NCBI GenBank assembly: GCA_039920305.1
Contig: JBDSEA010000045.1
Coordinates: 1 to 22,298, forward strand
Length of the DNA: 22,298 nt
Source: DASRAJ01 sp039920305
GTDB taxonomy: Bacteria; Bacteroidota; Bacteroidia; Chitinophagales; UBA10324
Reading direction: 5' to 3'
Shown here: positions 22,109 through 22,298 of the stretch, one piece after another
How positions within the stretch are numbered: position 1 is the first letter of the stretch
Layout of the letters: each line of letters opens with the position of its first letter
Program-made: the position numbers and the translations under genes
The notes under the pieces: generated by a model
The model's database searches: none
Told to the model about the DNA's origin: nothing
What the model saw: the letters and a program-made list of their open reading frames with translations, nothing else

Positions 22109-22298
22109 ATGAGTATTCTTCGCAGGTTTTTCATTCCAGCCATCATAGCATCTCTTTTTCTTTCGTCATGCAGCGAATATGCCCGTGTTGAAAAAAGCGA
22201 TGATTATTACCTCAAGTTTGCGAAGGCAAAAGAATATTACCAGGAGAAAAAATATTTCCAGGCGCTGCCTTTGTTCGATGCCCTGATTAGTTTTTTCA
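22109..22298 (+). CDS. bamD: Outer membrane assembly lipoprotein BamD, 5' part
   Basis: Sixty-three codons are visible before the window ends. They encode a lipoprotein signal (MSILRRFFIPAIIASLFLSS followed by the lipidated Cys at 21) and then SEYARVEKSDDYYLKFAKAK, EYYQEKKYFQALPLFDALI, the beginning of a TPR. In Bacteroidota, BamD typically starts with a Cys-S-x-Y/F-x-x-V-x-K-S-x-D-x-x-x-K-F/Y-x-K-A-x-x-Y-Y pattern, which this follows closely. BamD is part of the BAM complex that inserts beta-barrel proteins into the outer membrane. The call rests on this N-terminal part only; another TPR lipoprotein is possible but less likely. Confidence 0.8.
   Translation, partial: MSILRRFFIPAIIASLFLSSCSEYARVEKSDDYYLKFAKAKEYYQEKKYFQALPLFDALISFF

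Overview
The window looks like a chromosomal segment from a member of the Bacteroidota (Chitinophagales/Sphingobacteriales/Saprospirales-like; genus not resolvable). Reasons: three proteins end in type IX secretion (T9SS) type A sorting domains; there are many lipoproteins with S-S-C or S-A-C lipoboxes; start codons lack Shine-Dalgarno sequences; several upstream regions carry the TAnnTTTG -7 promoter element; and the housekeeping clusters rimM-trmD and DUF1573-yajC-coaE are typical of the phylum. No tRNA, rRNA, CRISPR array, insertion sequence or phage gene was seen.

Left part (1-3312, plus strand): the 3' end of rimM, then trmD, a DUF1573 lipoprotein, yajC and coaE, followed by a fatty acid 2-hydroxylase-like membrane protein that probably modifies sphingolipid or other acyl chains. 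Next (3344-12405, minus strand): a sigma-54-dependent NtrC-type response regulator; a 1219-residue outer-membrane protein that joins an eroded purple-acid-phosphatase-like domain, a central region with kinase-like motifs and a C-terminal Omp85-like barrel; a 467-base gap without a convincing gene; and a tightly coupled pair, a predicted outer-membrane barrel protein and a large lipoprotein.

Right part (12581-20156, plus strand): a thioredoxin-like protein with a CNHC site, a short-chain dehydrogenase, and a cluster of three large secreted proteins. Two paralogous arylsulfotransferase-like proteins flank a copper monooxygenase of the peptidylglycine hydroxylase (PHM) type fused to a cytochrome c-like domain. 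All three have signal peptides and T9SS sorting domains, so they should reach the cell surface or medium together. This is the best candidate in the window for an undescribed extracellular system. The substrate cannot be read from sequence.

Right edge: a LamG-domain lipoprotein and a MORN-repeat lipoprotein with an exact 24-residue period (both minus strand), then the first 63 codons of bamD (plus strand), cut by the window end.

The strongest oddities are the 1219-residue protein, whose phosphatase-like and kinase-like sites both seem to have lost key residues, and the PHM-like enzyme, which keeps all six expected copper ligands next to a haem motif.
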